Shown: positions 1 through 8,617, counted from the stretch's first letter. The stretch: 58,179 bases of DNA from Xanthobacteraceae bacterium (GCA_024508855.1 JANINJ010000015.1:1-58179), one strand, 5' to 3'. Translations and numbers: made by a program. Notes: generated by a model not told the origin, from the sequence alone.

Positions 1-818
1 CGCTGCTCGGCACGCCGAAGACGCTGAAGGCGTTCAAGCGCGAGTCGTTGCAGAATTATCTCTCGACGCATTATCGCGGCCCCAACATGGTGGTTGCGGC
101 GGCCGGCGCTGTCGATCATGCGCAGGTAGTCGGTGAGGCATCCGCGCGGTTTTCTTCGTTCGACGCCAGCGCCGCACCGAAGCCGCAGGCTGCCGTGTTC
201 GGCAAAGGCGGAGTGCGCGTGGTACATCGCGACCTCGAGCAGGCGCATCTGACCATGGCGCTCGAAGGCCTGCCGCAGTCCGATCCCGCGCTGTTCAGCC
301 TGCAGGTGTTCACCAACATTCTCGGCGGCGGCATGTCGTCGCGGCTGTTCCAGGAAGTGCGCGAGAAGCGCGGGCTCTGCTATTCGATCTACACTTTCCA
401 CGCGCCGCACACCGATACCGGCTTCTTCGGCCTCTACACCGGCACCGATCCTTCCGATGCGCCGGAGATGATGGAGGTCATCGTCGACGTCATCAACGAG
501 TCGGTGGAGACCCTGACCGATGCGGAGATCTCGCGCGCCAAGGCGCAGATGAAGGCCGGGCTATTGATGGCGCTGGAAAGCTGCAGCACCCGCGCGGAGC
601 AACTGGCGCGGCATATCCTCGCCTATGGCCGACCGCTGACGGTCGAAGAACTCGTCAGCAAAATCGAGGCGGTCAGCCGCGATTCGACCCGCGATGCCGC
701 GCGTGCCCTGCTGGCACGCAGCCGCCCCGCGGTAGTCGCGCTCGGCAGCGGGCGCGGGCTGGATGTGGCCGCCGCCAGTGCCGAGGGCCTGACCCGATCC
801 AAGGCGAGCTATCACTGA
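1..818 (+). CDS. M16 family zinc metallopeptidase, C-terminal part (5' end outside window)
   Basis: The reading frame is open from base 3 to the stop at 816-818, so 271 residues of a longer protein are visible. No start codon is needed; the gene begins before the window. This is the C-terminal half of a pitrilysin/processing-peptidase type protein. It carries the family's substrate-binding stretch REKRGLCYSIYTF, with the conserved Arg and Tyr that shape the active site, followed by the Gly-rich FFGLYTGTDP segment. The zinc-binding HxxEH motif lies in the missing N-terminal half and cannot be checked. Family members are about 420-460 residues and degrade or process peptides. The next gene in the same direction, after 108 bases, is a GNAT acetyltransferase. 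The family call is firm; the substrate is unknown. Confidence 0.88.
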   Translation, partial: LLGTPKTLKAFKRESLQNYLSTHYRGPNMVVAAAGAVDHAQVVGEASARFSSFDASAAPKPQAAVFGKGGVRVVHRDLEQAHLTMALEGLPQSDPALFSLQVFTNILGGGMSSRLFQEVREKRGLCYSIYTFHAPHTDTGFFGLYTGTDPSDAPEMMEVIVDVINESVETLTDAEISRAKAQMKAGLLMALESCSTRAEQLARHILAYGRPLTVEELVSKIEAVSRDSTRDAARALLARSRPAVVALGSGRGLDVAAASAEGLTRSKASYH

Positions 819-926
819 GGGGCTGGACCCCGTTTCTCGAACTGAACCCATGTGATGCGGTGGCTGTTCCAGAGCGCCTGCTGACGCTAGACTGCTGCCA
901 GCATTGCGTATCGGGGGATCGGACTT

Positions 927-1514
927 ATGGCCCTGTTTCGTCTGCCTTCAAGTGCCCCGGCGGTACTCGAACCGCGCGGCGATGGCCTGTTGCTGCGCGC
1001 GCCGCAGATGTCCGATTTTCCGCAATGGGCGCAGCTTCGCGAGCGGAGCCGGGCCTATCTGACGCCGTGGGAGCCGATCTGGCCGTCGGACGATCTGACC
1101 CGCAGCGGCTTCAGACGGAGGCTCAAGCGATACGCCGAGGATATCGCGGGCGACCGGGCCTATCCGTTTCTGATCTTCCGGGAAGAAGACGGCGCGGTTG
1201 TCGGCGGCATTACGCTGGCCAATGTCCGTCGCGGCATCGTGCAGGCCGGCACCATCGGCTACTGGACCGGCGAGCCCTATGCCCATCGCGGTTACATGAC
1301 TGCGGCGCTGCGGGTGCTGCTGCCGTCGCTGTTCGGCGAACTCAATCTGCATCGCGTCGAGGCGGCCTGCATTCCCAGCAATCTGGCCTCGGTACGGGTA
1401 CTGGAAAAGTCCGGCTTTACGCGTGAGGGCCTCGCCCGCCGTTATCTCTGCATCAACGGCGTCTGGCAGGACCACCTGCTGTTCGGCATGCTGCACGAGG
1501 ATTTCCACGGCTGA
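927..1514 (+). CDS. GNAT family N-acetyltransferase, RimJ/RimL type
   Basis: This is a 195-residue single-domain acetyltransferase of the RimJ/RimL class. Known members acetylate the N-terminal amine of ribosomal proteins or small amines using acetyl-CoA. The acetyl-CoA pyrophosphate loop is visible around residues 120-128 (HRGYMTAAL). The family's C-terminal block PSNLASVRVLEKSGF follows at about 150-164, and the protein ends with the usual DHLLFGMLHEDF-type tail. The length matches RimJ (about 190). It follows the M16 peptidase gene with 108 bases between them and may be co-transcribed. Family members act on many different substrates, so the name rimJ is not assigned. The family is secure; the substrate is not. 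Confidence 0.88.
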   Translation: MALFRLPSSAPAVLEPRGDGLLLRAPQMSDFPQWAQLRERSRAYLTPWEPIWPSDDLTRSGFRRRLKRYAEDIAGDRAYPFLIFREEDGAVVGGITLANVRRGIVQAGTIGYWTGEPYAHRGYMTAALRVLLPSLFGELNLHRVEAACIPSNLASVRVLEKSGFTREGLARRYLCINGVWQDHLLFGMLHEDFHG

Positions 1515-1630
1515 TTGCCGCGCAAGGCGGCCTTGGGTTTGCCGCCATTGAACTGCTATAACGCGGGGCACGCGCTGGCAGGGGGCCGGTGCGCGACTGC
1601 AGTTTCGGTTTGCTCGGGGACATCAGAATA

Positions 1631-2314
1631 ATGCGAGAGAAGCGTGCGACGCACAGGGCCGGCCTGAAAGGGACGCTGTGCAGTTTGACCGTGCTTGCGG
1701 TGGCCGGCACGATGCTGTCCGGCTGCGGCGGATCGGGCCTTACGGGCTCGCCCAGTTCAGGCAGCAGTCCTTCGCTCGGCGATCGCTTCAGCCAGCTGTT
1801 CGGCTCGAATTCGCAGGCCGCCGAAGCGCCGTCGGTGCCGCAGAAAACCGAAAACAGCGAATTGACCTGTCCGCCGGTCAGCATTCGTGCCGGTGCATCC
1901 ACCTTCGCGGTGGGGCTGCCCGGCAAGGAGGCCTCCGGCACCGATTTGCGTTACCAGGCGACCATCGTGCGCACGGCGCGCGACTGCAATCTGCACGACG
2001 GGATGATCACGGCGCGCATCGGCATCCAGGGGCGTGTCATCGTCGGCCCGGCGGGCGCGCCGCCGAGCGTCGAGGTCCCGATCCGCATCGCGGTGGTGCA
2101 GGGCGGTATTACCGAGAAGACCGTCTTCACCAAGGCCTACCGGACCACGGTGCCGGTGTCGGAAGATGGCATCAATTCCTACAACCTCGTCGCGGAAGAT
2201 GTGGTCTATCCGGCGCCTGCGCCCAGCGTCGGCGAATCCTATATCTTCTATATCGGCTTCGATCCGCAGGCATTGCGGCCCGAGCCGAAGGCCCGTTCGC
2301 GCCACAGGCGATAA
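1631..2314 (+). CDS. Putative lipoprotein of unknown function
   Basis: A 227-residue protein with a basic N-terminus, a hydrophobic stretch and a lipobox ending LSGC, with the lipidated Cys at residue 32. It is therefore probably anchored in the membrane facing the periplasm. The ATG at 1631 is preferred over the GTG at 1589 because it places the signal peptide directly at the N-terminus. A low-complexity Gly/Ser linker follows the lipobox. The mature part is a compact beta-rich-looking domain of about 150 residues that contains one Cys pair (LTCPP and ARDCNLHD). It ends with a basic tail rich in Arg. I do not recognise a characterised family. A bidirectional terminator separates it from the converging atp operon. 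Confidence 0.72.
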   Translation: MREKRATHRAGLKGTLCSLTVLAVAGTMLSGCGGSGLTGSPSSGSSPSLGDRFSQLFGSNSQAAEAPSVPQKTENSELTCPPVSIRAGASTFAVGLPGKEASGTDLRYQATIVRTARDCNLHDGMITARIGIQGRVIVGPAGAPPSVEVPIRIAVVQGGITEKTVFTKAYRTTVPVSEDGINSYNLVAEDVVYPAPAPSVGESYIFYIGFDPQALRPEPKARSRHRR

Positions 2315-2347
2315 CCCGTCCGCCGCGCGAAGGCGACATAGACAAAC

Positions 2348-2379
2348 AAAAAGGCCGGCGCGCTCGCGCCGGCCTTTTT
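2348..2379. terminator. Bidirectional intrinsic terminator
   Basis: A perfect inverted repeat has arms AAAAAGGCCGGCGCG and CGCGCCGGCCTTTTT around a 2-base centre (CT). The GC-rich stem is flanked by A and T runs on both sides, so it works for transcripts from either strand. It sits between the lipoprotein gene (+) and the end of the atp operon (-). Confidence 0.9.
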
Positions 2380-2401
2380 GTTTCGATCGCTCGATGCAGG
2401 A

Positions 2402-2887
2402 TCAGTTCAGCTTTTCGCGAACGTCCTGAATACCCTTGGCCAGCAGGCCGTCGGCTACCGATCCGGTGACGCTGCCCTTCATGATCTGGGTCGCAGCCGC
2501 GGTGGCGGCATCGGCCGCCGCGGCGCGAACGTCGGCGAGGGCCTGTGCCTCGGCGAGTGCGATCTTGCTCTCGGCCGACTTGGTGCGGCGGGCGACGAAG
2601 TCTTCCAGCTTGGTCTTGGCCTCGGACGCGATGCGTTCCGCTTCCGACTTGGCGGCGGCGACGATGTCCTGGGCTTCGCGTTCCGCGCTGGCGCGGCGGG
2701 CACGATAGTCAGCGACCAGCGCCGCGGCTTCGTCCTTCAAGCGCTTTGCGTCGTCCAGCTCCTGCTTGATCCGCTCGGCACGGTGGTCGAGCGCCTTGGC
2801 CACGACGCCGGGGACGCCGACATAGAGGAAGACGCCCATGAGGATCACGAACGCGACCGCTACCCAAAATTCCGGTTCGGATAACAT
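2402..2887 (-). CDS. atpF: F0F1 ATP synthase subunit b
   Basis: A 161-residue peripheral-stalk subunit of the F-type ATP synthase. One N-terminal membrane helix (about residues 8-28, [20 protein letters not shown]) is followed by a long, charged, Ala/Lys/Glu-rich region typical of the b-subunit coiled coil that links F0 to the F1 head. It is the last gene of the F0 operon, four bases after the b' gene, and is followed by the bidirectional terminator. Alphaproteobacteria carry two related b subunits. The gene next to atpE is conventionally b' and the distal one b. That assignment rests on order and on the absence of the hydrophilic N-terminal extension seen in b'. Confidence 0.93.
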   Translation of the reverse strand: MLSEPEFWVAVAFVILMGVFLYVGVPGVVAKALDHRAERIKQELDDAKRLKDEAAALVADYRARRASAEREAQDIVAAAKSEAERIASEAKTKLEDFVARRTKSAESKIALAEAQALADVRAAAADAATAAATQIMKGSVTGSVADGLLAKGIQDVREKLN

Positions 2888-2891
2888 CGTC

Positions 2892-3446
2892 TTAGCCTCT
2901 CAGAGATGCATCGACGGCGGTTTCCACCGTCTTGGCGTCAGGCTGAATGCCCGTCAGTTGCTGGACGATCGTGCCTGCAGCATCGGTCGCGATCTGGCGA
3001 ACGTTGCTCATGGCTGCCTGGCGCGTGTTGGCGATGGCCTTCTCGGCCTCCGCGAGCTTGACGCCAAGGCGATCTTCCAGGGTCTTCCGTTCCTGCTCGG
3101 CTTGCGCATTGAGCTTGTCACGGGTTTCGGTGCCGATCGCATGCGCCTTGGCGCGGGCGTTGGCGAGTTCGCTTTCGTAGGCCTTCAATTCGGCATCCGA
3201 CTCGTCGCGCAGCTTTTGCGCGGCGGCCAGGTCACCGGCGATGGCGTTTTCGCGCTGGTTGATGATCCCGCCGACGCGCGGCAGAGCCAGGCGCGACACG
3301 ATCAGGTAGAGCGCGACGAACGTGATAACCAGCCACACCAGCTGCGAAGCGAAGGTTTCCGACTGGAACGGCGGAAACGGCGCTTTGTGTCCGTCCGCCG
3401 ACGTATGGGCGGTCGTCCCGCCCTCATTGCCATGTTGTGACGCCAC
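2892..3446 (-). CDS. atpG: F0F1 ATP synthase subunit b'
   Basis: A 184-residue second peripheral-stalk subunit. It has a hydrophilic His/Gly/Thr-rich N-terminal extension of about 30 residues, then one membrane helix ([20 protein letters not shown]), then a long alpha-helical charged domain with a high Ala/Glu/Lys content. Photosynthetic bacteria and Alphaproteobacteria use a b/b' heterodimer in place of the b2 homodimer of E. coli. It lies between atpE and atpF, with 66 bases to atpE and 4 to atpF, consistent with one transcript. The symbol atpG is used for b' in this group but also for gamma in others. The product name is therefore the safer label. Confidence 0.92.
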   Translation of the reverse strand: MASQHGNEGGTTAHTSADGHKAPFPPFQSETFASQLVWLVITFVALYLIVSRLALPRVGGIINQRENAIAGDLAAAQKLRDESDAELKAYESELANARAKAHAIGTETRDKLNAQAEQERKTLEDRLGVKLAEAEKAIANTRQAAMSNVRQIATDAAGTIVQQLTGIQPDAKTVETAVDASLRG

Positions 3447-3512
3447 GGACGCCTCCTTCAGACGATTCCCGACCCCGCGAGGGGTCGGCGATCGACCGCA
3501 ATCAATAACGAC

Positions 3513-3740
3513 TTAGAGCGCGAACAGAAGCAGCAGCGCGATCAGCAGCGAGAAGATGCCGAGCGCTTCGGTCACGGCGAAGCCGAAGATCAGGTTGGCG
3601 AACTGGCCCTGAGCGGCCGACGGGTTACGGACTGCTGCGGCCAGATAGTTGCCGAAGATGATGCCGACGCCAGCACCGGCGCCACCCATGCCGATGCAAG
3701 CGATGCCGGCACCAATGTATTTTGCGGCGATCGGATCCAT
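3513..3740 (-). CDS. atpE: F0F1 ATP synthase subunit c
   Basis: A 75-residue proteolipid forming the rotating c-ring. Two membrane helices are joined by the polar RNP loop (residues 38-40), which contacts the F1 stalk. The proton-carrying carboxylate is Glu58, within [10 protein letters not shown]. The Gly/Ala-rich first helix ([17 protein letters not shown]) packs the ring interior. The protein has the expected length for an alphaproteobacterial c subunit. The ion-binding site lacks the Gln/Ser pattern of sodium-type rings, so it should be proton-driven. It lies 51 bases downstream of atpB in the operon. Confidence 0.97.
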   Translation of the reverse strand: MDPIAAKYIGAGIACIGMGGAGAGVGIIFGNYLAAAVRNPSAAQGQFANLIFGFAVTEALGIFSLLIALLLLFAL

Positions 3741-3791
3741 GAAGAAACTCCTTCGTGTGTTTGCTTGAGGTTGCTTGGAAAACGCGGGCCG

Positions 3792-4538
3792 TTAGTGGCC
3801 CGGATGGATTGCATCGTTGAGATAGATGCAGGTGAGGATGGCGAAGACGTAAGCCTGCAGCGCGGCCACCAGAAGCTCGAGCGCCGTCAGCGCGATGGTG
3901 AGGCCCAGCGGCAGCACGGCGCCGAAGATGCCGGCGATGCCGAGCGCGCCGAGCATGGTGATGAAACTCGCGAATACCTTCAGCGTGATGTGGCCGGCCA
4001 GCATGTTCGCGAACAGACGCACGCTATGCGACACCGGGCGCGACAGGAAGGAGATAATTTCGATCGCCACCACCAGCGGCAGGATCGCCATCGGAATGCC
4101 GCTCGGGACGAACAGCTTGAAGAATTTCAGGCCGTTCTTGTAGAGGCCATAGATGATGACGGTGAGGAACACCATTAGCGCCAGCGCCACCGTGACGATG
4201 ATGTGGCTGGAGATCGTGAAGGCGTAAGGGATGATGCCGACGATGTTCGAGATGAAGACGAACATGAAGATGCTGAAGACCAGCGGGAAGAACTTCATGC
4301 CGTGCTCGCCGGCCGTCGAACGCAGCATCTCGGCGACGAATTCGTAGCTCAGTTCCGCCATCGACTGCATGCGGGTCGGCACCAGGCGGCGTCCGGCGGT
4401 GCCGCCGAGCATCAGGAGCGCGGTCAGCACAACTGCTACGACCATGTAGGCCGCGGAGTTGGTGAAGGCGATCTCGTGGCCACCGAAGGTGCCAATCGTG
4501 AACAGGTTCTTGATCTGGAACTGGTGGATCGGATCCAT
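3792..4538 (-). CDS. atpB: F0F1 ATP synthase subunit a
   Basis: A 248-residue polytopic membrane protein that provides the proton half-channels next to the c-ring. The essential Arg is Arg174 in the conserved helix [14 protein letters not shown]. The N-terminal [13 protein letters not shown] and the following aromatic/hydrophobic helices match the alphaproteobacterial family. The ATG at 4536-4538 is chosen over the upstream in-frame extension because MDPIHQF is the family's conserved N-terminus and a purine-rich AGAGAGCGG precedes it. It lies 49 bases after atpI and 51 bases before atpE. Confidence 0.96.
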   Translation of the reverse strand: MDPIHQFQIKNLFTIGTFGGHEIAFTNSAAYMVVAVVLTALLMLGGTAGRRLVPTRMQSMAELSYEFVAEMLRSTAGEHGMKFFPLVFSIFMFVFISNIVGIIPYAFTISSHIIVTVALALMVFLTVIIYGLYKNGLKFFKLFVPSGIPMAILPLVVAIEIISFLSRPVSHSVRLFANMLAGHITLKVFASFITMLGALGIAGIFGAVLPLGLTIALTALELLVAALQAYVFAILTCIYLNDAIHPGH

Positions 4539-4587
4539 TATCCGCCGCTCTCTCGTCGTCCCGCCAGCCGCGCCGGCGTTCAAAAAA

Positions 4588-5010
4588 TCACCGATCCCCG
4601 GAGGGATCCTTCGGTCGTTCGTGCAGTCGCTCGTGTACGTCAGGTACCACGCCCGCGACCCGCATCAGATTGATCACTCCAGCGGCGAAGCCGAGGAAGA
4701 AAAACACGATGAGACCCCAGGGCGAGGTCGAAAACAGGTAGTCGATTCCCCAACCGATCGCCGCGCCAACGACAACTCCCGCGACCAGCTCCGATGAAAG
4801 GCGAAACCCGCGTGCCAGCGCTGAAGCGCGGGCTGAAGCGTTGTCGTCCTGCCACTCGGCGTGGTCGATCTCGGCCTTCTGGTTGCCCTTCAGAGTGGAC
4901 AGCCGCTGGTCGAGACGCCCAAGTCTTGCGGAAAGCGCGGCATCGTCCGGGAGTGGTTTGCCGGGCTCTCCACCATTCGCTGGTTCATCGTTTTGCGTGC
5001 CGTTCGCCAT
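4588..5010 (-). CDS. atpI: ATP synthase assembly/accessory protein AtpI
   Basis: A 140-residue protein (from the ATG at 5008-5010) that opens the F0 operon. The N-terminal 60 residues are hydrophilic and charged. Two membrane helices follow (about [20 protein letters not shown] and [20 protein letters not shown]), the usual AtpI layout. AtpI helps assemble the c-ring in several bacteria. The open frame continues upstream to 5070, but the ATG encoding [10 protein letters not shown] is the more natural start, and a promoter lies just upstream at 5082-5110. Only the F0 genes are present here. The F1 genes must be elsewhere, which is the normal split arrangement in Alphaproteobacteria. Confidence 0.88.
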   Translation of the reverse strand: MANGTQNDEPANGGEPGKPLPDDAALSARLGRLDQRLSTLKGNQKAEIDHAEWQDDNASARASALARGFRLSSELVAGVVVGAAIGWGIDYLFSTSPWGLIVFFFLGFAAGVINLMRVAGVVPDVHERLHERPKDPSGDR

Positions 5011-5310
5011 GGCAGTCGACACCTGAAACGAGGCCAAAAATGATGGAAAATAACGCCCCACACCCCTCAAAAGCCGCGCGGACCATACTGACGGCTTGAC
5101 AGCAAGTCAAGATGACCAGCTTTTGATATATCCATTTGAATCATATGGATTTATTCGTCCGAACCGGAGTCCGTGCACAACTCGGTGCGCGCGATGGCCG
5201 CAGTGCAACACCGAAGTTGTGGGGAACTTGCGCCGGAACCGGGCTTGCACCCGGATCGGGGGTCTGTTGGGATGACGTCCTGTTGTCCCGAATCCGTGTC
5301 CGGAGAAAGC
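5011..5310. other. Divergent control region between atpI and the isomerase gene, with an inverted repeat
   Basis: This 300-base stretch carries the atpI promoter (5082-5110). It also has an AT-rich segment with ATCCAT/ATGGAT inverted arms near 5130-5150, and a longer imperfect inverted repeat at 5176-5187 / 5209-5221 (CACAACTCGGTG against CACCGAAGTTGTG, one base bulged). The long repeat lies 90-135 bases upstream of the + strand gene. It could fold in that gene's leader or bind a dimeric regulator. No gene is supported here. Confidence 0.45.
5082..5110 (-). promoter_or_regulatory. Predicted sigma-70-type promoter of the atpI operon
   Basis: On the minus strand a -35 box TTGACT (5110-5105) and a -10 box TATGGT (5087-5082) are separated by exactly 17 bases, about 75 bases upstream of the atpI start codon. 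The -35 box lies within a short inverted repeat, TTGAC-agcaa-GTCAA (5096-5110). The match is by eye. Confidence 0.6.
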
Positions 5311-5934
5311 ATGTCGCGCTCGATCGATTACTACTTTTCGCTTCAATCGCCCTGGGCCTATATCGGGCACGATCTCTTCACGAAGGTCGTAAGCCCTTAT
5401 AATCTGAAGGTAAATTACAAACCTGTGGTGCTGGTCGATCTGTTTTCGGAGACCGGCGGGCTGCCGCTCCTGAAACGGCACCCGGTCCGGCAGCGCTACC
5501 GTATGGTCGAGTTGCAGCGCTGGCGCGACAAGCGAGGCCTCAACTTCCATCTTCAGCCGGAGCACTGGCCGTTCAACGCTCGGCTGGCGGATGGTTTGGT
5601 CATCGCGACGATCGAGGCGGGCCATGACCCCGATGCATTGCTGCGGCGGGCCTATGCGGGCGTCTGGGAGCAGCAGCTCAAGCTCAACGATGCCGATGTG
5701 CTGACCAGGCTGGCTGACGAGTCGGGACTTCCGGGCAAGCAACTTGTCGAACGTGCGGCATCCGATGACATCGGTGCGGTTTACGAGCAGAACCGTCAGG
5801 ATGCCCTCGACGCCGACGTGTTCGGGTCGCCGGCCTACGTGCTCGATGGCGAAGTGTTCTGGGGACAGGACCGGATCGAATTGCTTGCCGATGCGTTGAA
5901 ATCCGGCCGCGCGGCCTATCGGCCCAAGAACTGA
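5311..5934 (+). CDS. DsbA-family 2-hydroxychromene-2-carboxylate isomerase-like protein
   Basis: A 207-residue thioredoxin-fold protein of the HCCA isomerase/kappa-GST branch of the DsbA superfamily. The N-terminus IDYYFSLQSPWAYIGH matches that branch, which has Ser (here Ser13) at the place of the DsbA active-site Cys. The C-terminal VFGSPAYVLDGEVFWGQDRIELLAD is the family's cis-Pro and substrate-pocket signature. Characterised relatives use glutathione to isomerise a naphthalene-degradation intermediate, but most genomic members have unknown substrates. The ATG at 5311 follows a purine-rich GGAGAAAG; the in-frame codons upstream to 5173 do not resemble the family. No other aromatic catabolism genes are adjacent, so the pathway is open. 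Confidence 0.85.
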   Translation: MSRSIDYYFSLQSPWAYIGHDLFTKVVSPYNLKVNYKPVVLVDLFSETGGLPLLKRHPVRQRYRMVELQRWRDKRGLNFHLQPEHWPFNARLADGLVIATIEAGHDPDALLRRAYAGVWEQQLKLNDADVLTRLADESGLPGKQLVERAASDDIGAVYEQNRQDALDADVFGSPAYVLDGEVFWGQDRIELLADALKSGRAAYRPKN

Positions 5935-5983
5935 TCGAGACTGACGGTTTCAGGTTCGCGCGGGAGATTGGCGGAGACGGATC

Positions 5984-6532
5984 ATGCGTATCGCGCGCGA
6001 AATCTGGACGGGCAAGGCAATCGGGCGAAATGCGCTTCGAATCGCAGTCGTCGTTGCGGCCGTGGGACTTGGTGTCATGTCGTTGCCGCCGGCCCGCGCG
6101 CAATCGATGCCGGACACCGAGAACGGGCGCTATACCTTGTCGCCGGTTACCGATGGGGTCCTGCGCCTCGATACGCGCACCGGCACCATGTCGACCTGCA
6201 ACAACAATGGCAACGGCTGGGCCTGCTACGCGATGCCCGATGAGCGCGCCGCGCTCGATGCCGAAATCGGCCGGCTGCAAGGCGACAACGAAAAGCTGAA
6301 GGCGCAGCTCGCGCAGCAGGATTCCTCGACGGGCAAGATCGACGAGGCCTATCCGAAATCCGACTCGCTGAAAAAGGACGGCACGAAATCTGCGGAATCC
6401 CAACGCAAGCTGGAGCTGACATTGCCGAGCGATCAGGACATTGATCGTGCGATGGGTTTTCTCGAACGCGCGTGGCGACGTCTGGTCGAAATGGCAAATC
6501 GGATCCAGCGCGATGCGTCCGGCAAGATCTGA
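5984..6532 (+). CDS. Secreted or periplasmic protein of unknown function with coiled coil
   Basis: A 182-residue protein with a likely Sec signal or N-terminal anchor at about residues 18-40, ending in PPARAQ. The next part contains a small motif with two Cys (STCNNNGNGWACYAMPDERAAL), which could form a disulfide in the periplasm. After it comes a heptad-like region (LDAEIGRLQGDNEKLKAQLAQQ) and an acidic/basic tail with amphipathic helices. The WACYAMPDERAALDAEI pattern recurs in unannotated proteins of this bacterial family as I know them, but no function has been assigned. It lies between the isomerase gene (49 bases) and yjbQ (51 bases) and may share their transcript. Confidence 0.7.
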   Translation: MRIAREIWTGKAIGRNALRIAVVVAAVGLGVMSLPPARAQSMPDTENGRYTLSPVTDGVLRLDTRTGTMSTCNNNGNGWACYAMPDERAALDAEIGRLQGDNEKLKAQLAQQDSSTGKIDEAYPKSDSLKKDGTKSAESQRKLELTLPSDQDIDRAMGFLERAWRRLVEMANRIQRDASGKI

Positions 6533-6583
6533 CATCGTGACGTTCGCCGCGCGATCCGTCTTTGATGCCAGGCGCGCAGTCCC

Positions 6584-7060
6584 ATGAGCCGCGCTCGCTC
6601 AACCACATCGCGTACGCCGCTTGCGAGCGCGAAATTCGACATGCTGGTGACGGCGGTGCTGACCGTCGCGACCGCAGGCGAAAGTTTCGTCGACATCACG
6701 GACGACTGCAGGTCGTTTCTCGATGAAGCCGGTGCCGGCAGCGGCATGCTGACGCTGTTCTGCCGCCACACCTCGGCATCGCTGACGATCCAGGAAAATG
6801 CCGATCCGTCGGTGCTGGTCGATCTGACGACGGCGCTGCGCCGTCTCGCGCCCGAAGACGGTGGCTGGGTTCACGACACCGAAGGGCCCGACGACATGCC
6901 GGCGCATATCCGCTCGATGCTGACGAGCACATCGGTGCAGGTGCCGGTGCTCGGCGGCGCGCCGCTGCTCGGCACCTGGCAGGCGATCTATCTGATCGAG
7001 CATCGCCGGCATCCGCATCGCCGCGAGGTGGTTTTGCAGTTCGCCGGCAGCAGAAACTGA
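6584..7060 (+). CDS. yjbQ: YjbQ family protein (UPF0047)
   Basis: A 158-residue member of the YjbQ/UPF0047 family, a small trimeric fold found across bacteria and archaea. The E. coli homologue has been reported to have weak thiamine-phosphate synthase activity; the physiological role remains uncertain. Conserved blocks are visible: TLFCRHTSASLTIQENADP, the HDTEGPDDMPAHIRSML segment and the C-terminal LGTWQAIYLIEHRRHPHRREV, whose His and Glu residues form the metal-like pocket. About 15 residues at the N-terminus are poorly conserved, so the true start could be slightly downstream. A gap of 212 bases separates it from the response regulator. Confidence 0.9.
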   Translation: MSRARSTTSRTPLASAKFDMLVTAVLTVATAGESFVDITDDCRSFLDEAGAGSGMLTLFCRHTSASLTIQENADPSVLVDLTTALRRLAPEDGGWVHDTEGPDDMPAHIRSMLTSTSVQVPVLGGAPLLGTWQAIYLIEHRRHPHRREVVLQFAGSRN

Positions 7061-7272
7061 TACCCTAGTTTACCAGCAATCGCGCCGAACCCGCGATTTA
7101 GCGGCGTTCCAAATTAACCGCATTGATTAACTGCCCCGGCTTTTCATGGATTTGCCAACTTGCATGACACCGGCGATCCGGGGGAGTATGCATCAGGAAA
7201 CGCCGCGTGCGTCTGCCTGACTTGGCAACGCGTCGGCACAGCGCTTTGCCCAAGAGTTATACCAAGAGTTAA

Positions 7273-7956
7273 ATGACAGCTGCCGCCAGCACCCATCTCG
7301 TCATTGCCGACGACCATCCACTGTTTCGCGACGCCCTGCGACAAGCCGTCGCAAGTGTTGTGGCGTCGGCAAAAATCGATGAGGCGGGCGCGTTCGAGGA
7401 ACTGACGGCGCTGCTCGGGCAGGATTCCGATATCGACATGATCCTGCTCGACCTGTCGATGCCGGGCATCAGCGGTTTTTCAGGGCTAATCTATCTGCGT
7501 GCGCAGTATCCGGCGATTCCGGTGGTGATCGTTTCCGCCAGCGACGATATCGCGACGATCCGCAGCTCGCTGGATTTCGGTGCGTCGGGCTTCATTCCGA
7601 AGCGCTTCGGCGTCGAGACCTTGCGCGAAGCGATCGGCAAGGTGATGGCCGGAGAAGTGTGGGTGCCGCCGGATGTCGATCTGTCGGCCGCTGCCGATCC
7701 GGAGATGACGCAATTGCGCGACCGGCTGGTGACGTTGACGCCGCAGCAGGTCCGCGTGCTGATGATGTTGTCGGAAGGCTTGCTCAACAAGCAGATCGCC
7801 TACGAACTCGGCGTGTCGGAGGCGACCATCAAGGCGCATGTTTCGGCGATCCTGCAGAAACTTGGCGTCGAAAGCCGCACCCAGGCTGTGATCGCCGCCG
7901 CGAAAATCTCCGGCAATCAGTGGCGTCCGAGCGAACCGTCGCAGCCTACGGGCTAG
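7273..7956 (+). CDS. LuxR/NarL-family response regulator (orphan)
   Basis: A 227-residue two-domain regulator. The receiver domain (about residues 7-125) has the acidic pocket Asp13/Asp14, the phospho-acceptor Asp60 in ILLDLSMPG and the conserved Lys110. The C-terminal LuxR-type helix-turn-helix spans about 154-210 (LTPQQVRVLMMLSEG...NKQIAYELGVSEATIKAHVSAILQKLGVESRTQAV). All phosphorylation residues are intact. No histidine kinase gene is next to it, so its partner lies elsewhere. The start at 7273 is preceded by a tandem CCAAGAGTTA repeat (7250-7259 and 7262-7271), the second copy acting as a weak ribosome-binding site. The next gene, marC, converges on it with one base between stops. Confidence 0.93.
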   Translation: MTAAASTHLVIADDHPLFRDALRQAVASVVASAKIDEAGAFEELTALLGQDSDIDMILLDLSMPGISGFSGLIYLRAQYPAIPVVIVSASDDIATIRSSLDFGASGFIPKRFGVETLREAIGKVMAGEVWVPPDVDLSAAADPEMTQLRDRLVTLTPQQVRVLMMLSEGLLNKQIAYELGVSEATIKAHVSAILQKLGVESRTQAVIAAAKISGNQWRPSEPSQPTG

Positions 7957-7957
7957 A

Positions 7958-8617
7958 TTAGTTCGTGTGCATCAGCGCGATGTAGCCGTTCCAGATGATC
8001 TGGATTCCGATGCAGAACAGGATGAACGCGGACAGTCGCATCACGACATTGGTGCCGCGCGTGCCGAGCCCGGCGACGAGGTTTCCTGCGAAGCGGTAGC
8101 AGACGTAGACCGTGGCCGCGATGGCGGCGAGACCGGCGACCGCGCCAAGCCCGACCATGGCGAGATCGCCCACATGGGCGGGCGACGCGGGTCGTTGACT
8201 GCCGAGCGTGATGGCGACCGAGATCGATCCCGGACCGACGGTCAGCGGCATCGTCAGCGGATAGAACGCGTCGATCCGCGTGCCCGGTGTGTGATCGGTC
8301 GCCGCGCGCTGGTCTTCCAGCTCTTCGTTGGAGTGCAGAAGCTTCCAGCCGAACGCCGCCACCACCATGCCGCCCGCGATGCGCACGATCGGCAGCGTGA
8401 TGCCGAAGAATTCCAATAGATGCGAACCGATGAACAGCGAGCCGAGCAGCAGCAGGAAGCTGTTCAGCGCAACGCTGGCGGCGAGCGCGGGGCGCTCCTT
8501 CGCATCGGGTTGGGTCAGGCGCAGAAAGATCGGGGCGCTGCCGACCGGATTGACGATCGGAAACAGACCCGCATAGACCAGCAGAAACGCATTGGTGGCA
8601 CCTGCGATGTCGTTCAA
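7958..8617 (-). CDS. MarC family integral membrane protein
   Basis: A 219-residue polytopic protein with six predicted hydrophobic segments. It begins with the family hallmark (FLLVYAGLFPIVNPVGSAPIFLRLT), in which the NPVG motif breaks the first helix. A second related motif, PLTMPLTVGPGSIS, occurs in the middle, as in all MarC proteins. MarC was once linked to multiple antibiotic resistance, but that was not upheld and the transported substrate is unknown. The gene is transcribed toward the response regulator and away from lysC, with 28 bases between its start and the lysC stop, so it may be read through from lysC. Confidence 0.92.
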   Translation of the reverse strand: MNDIAGATNAFLLVYAGLFPIVNPVGSAPIFLRLTQPDAKERPALAASVALNSFLLLLGSLFIGSHLLEFFGITLPIVRIAGGMVVAAFGWKLLHSNEELEDQRAATDHTPGTRIDAFYPLTMPLTVGPGSISVAITLGSQRPASPAHVGDLAMVGLGAVAGLAAIAATVYVCYRFAGNLVAGLGTRGTNVVMRLSAFILFCIGIQIIWNGYIALMHTN

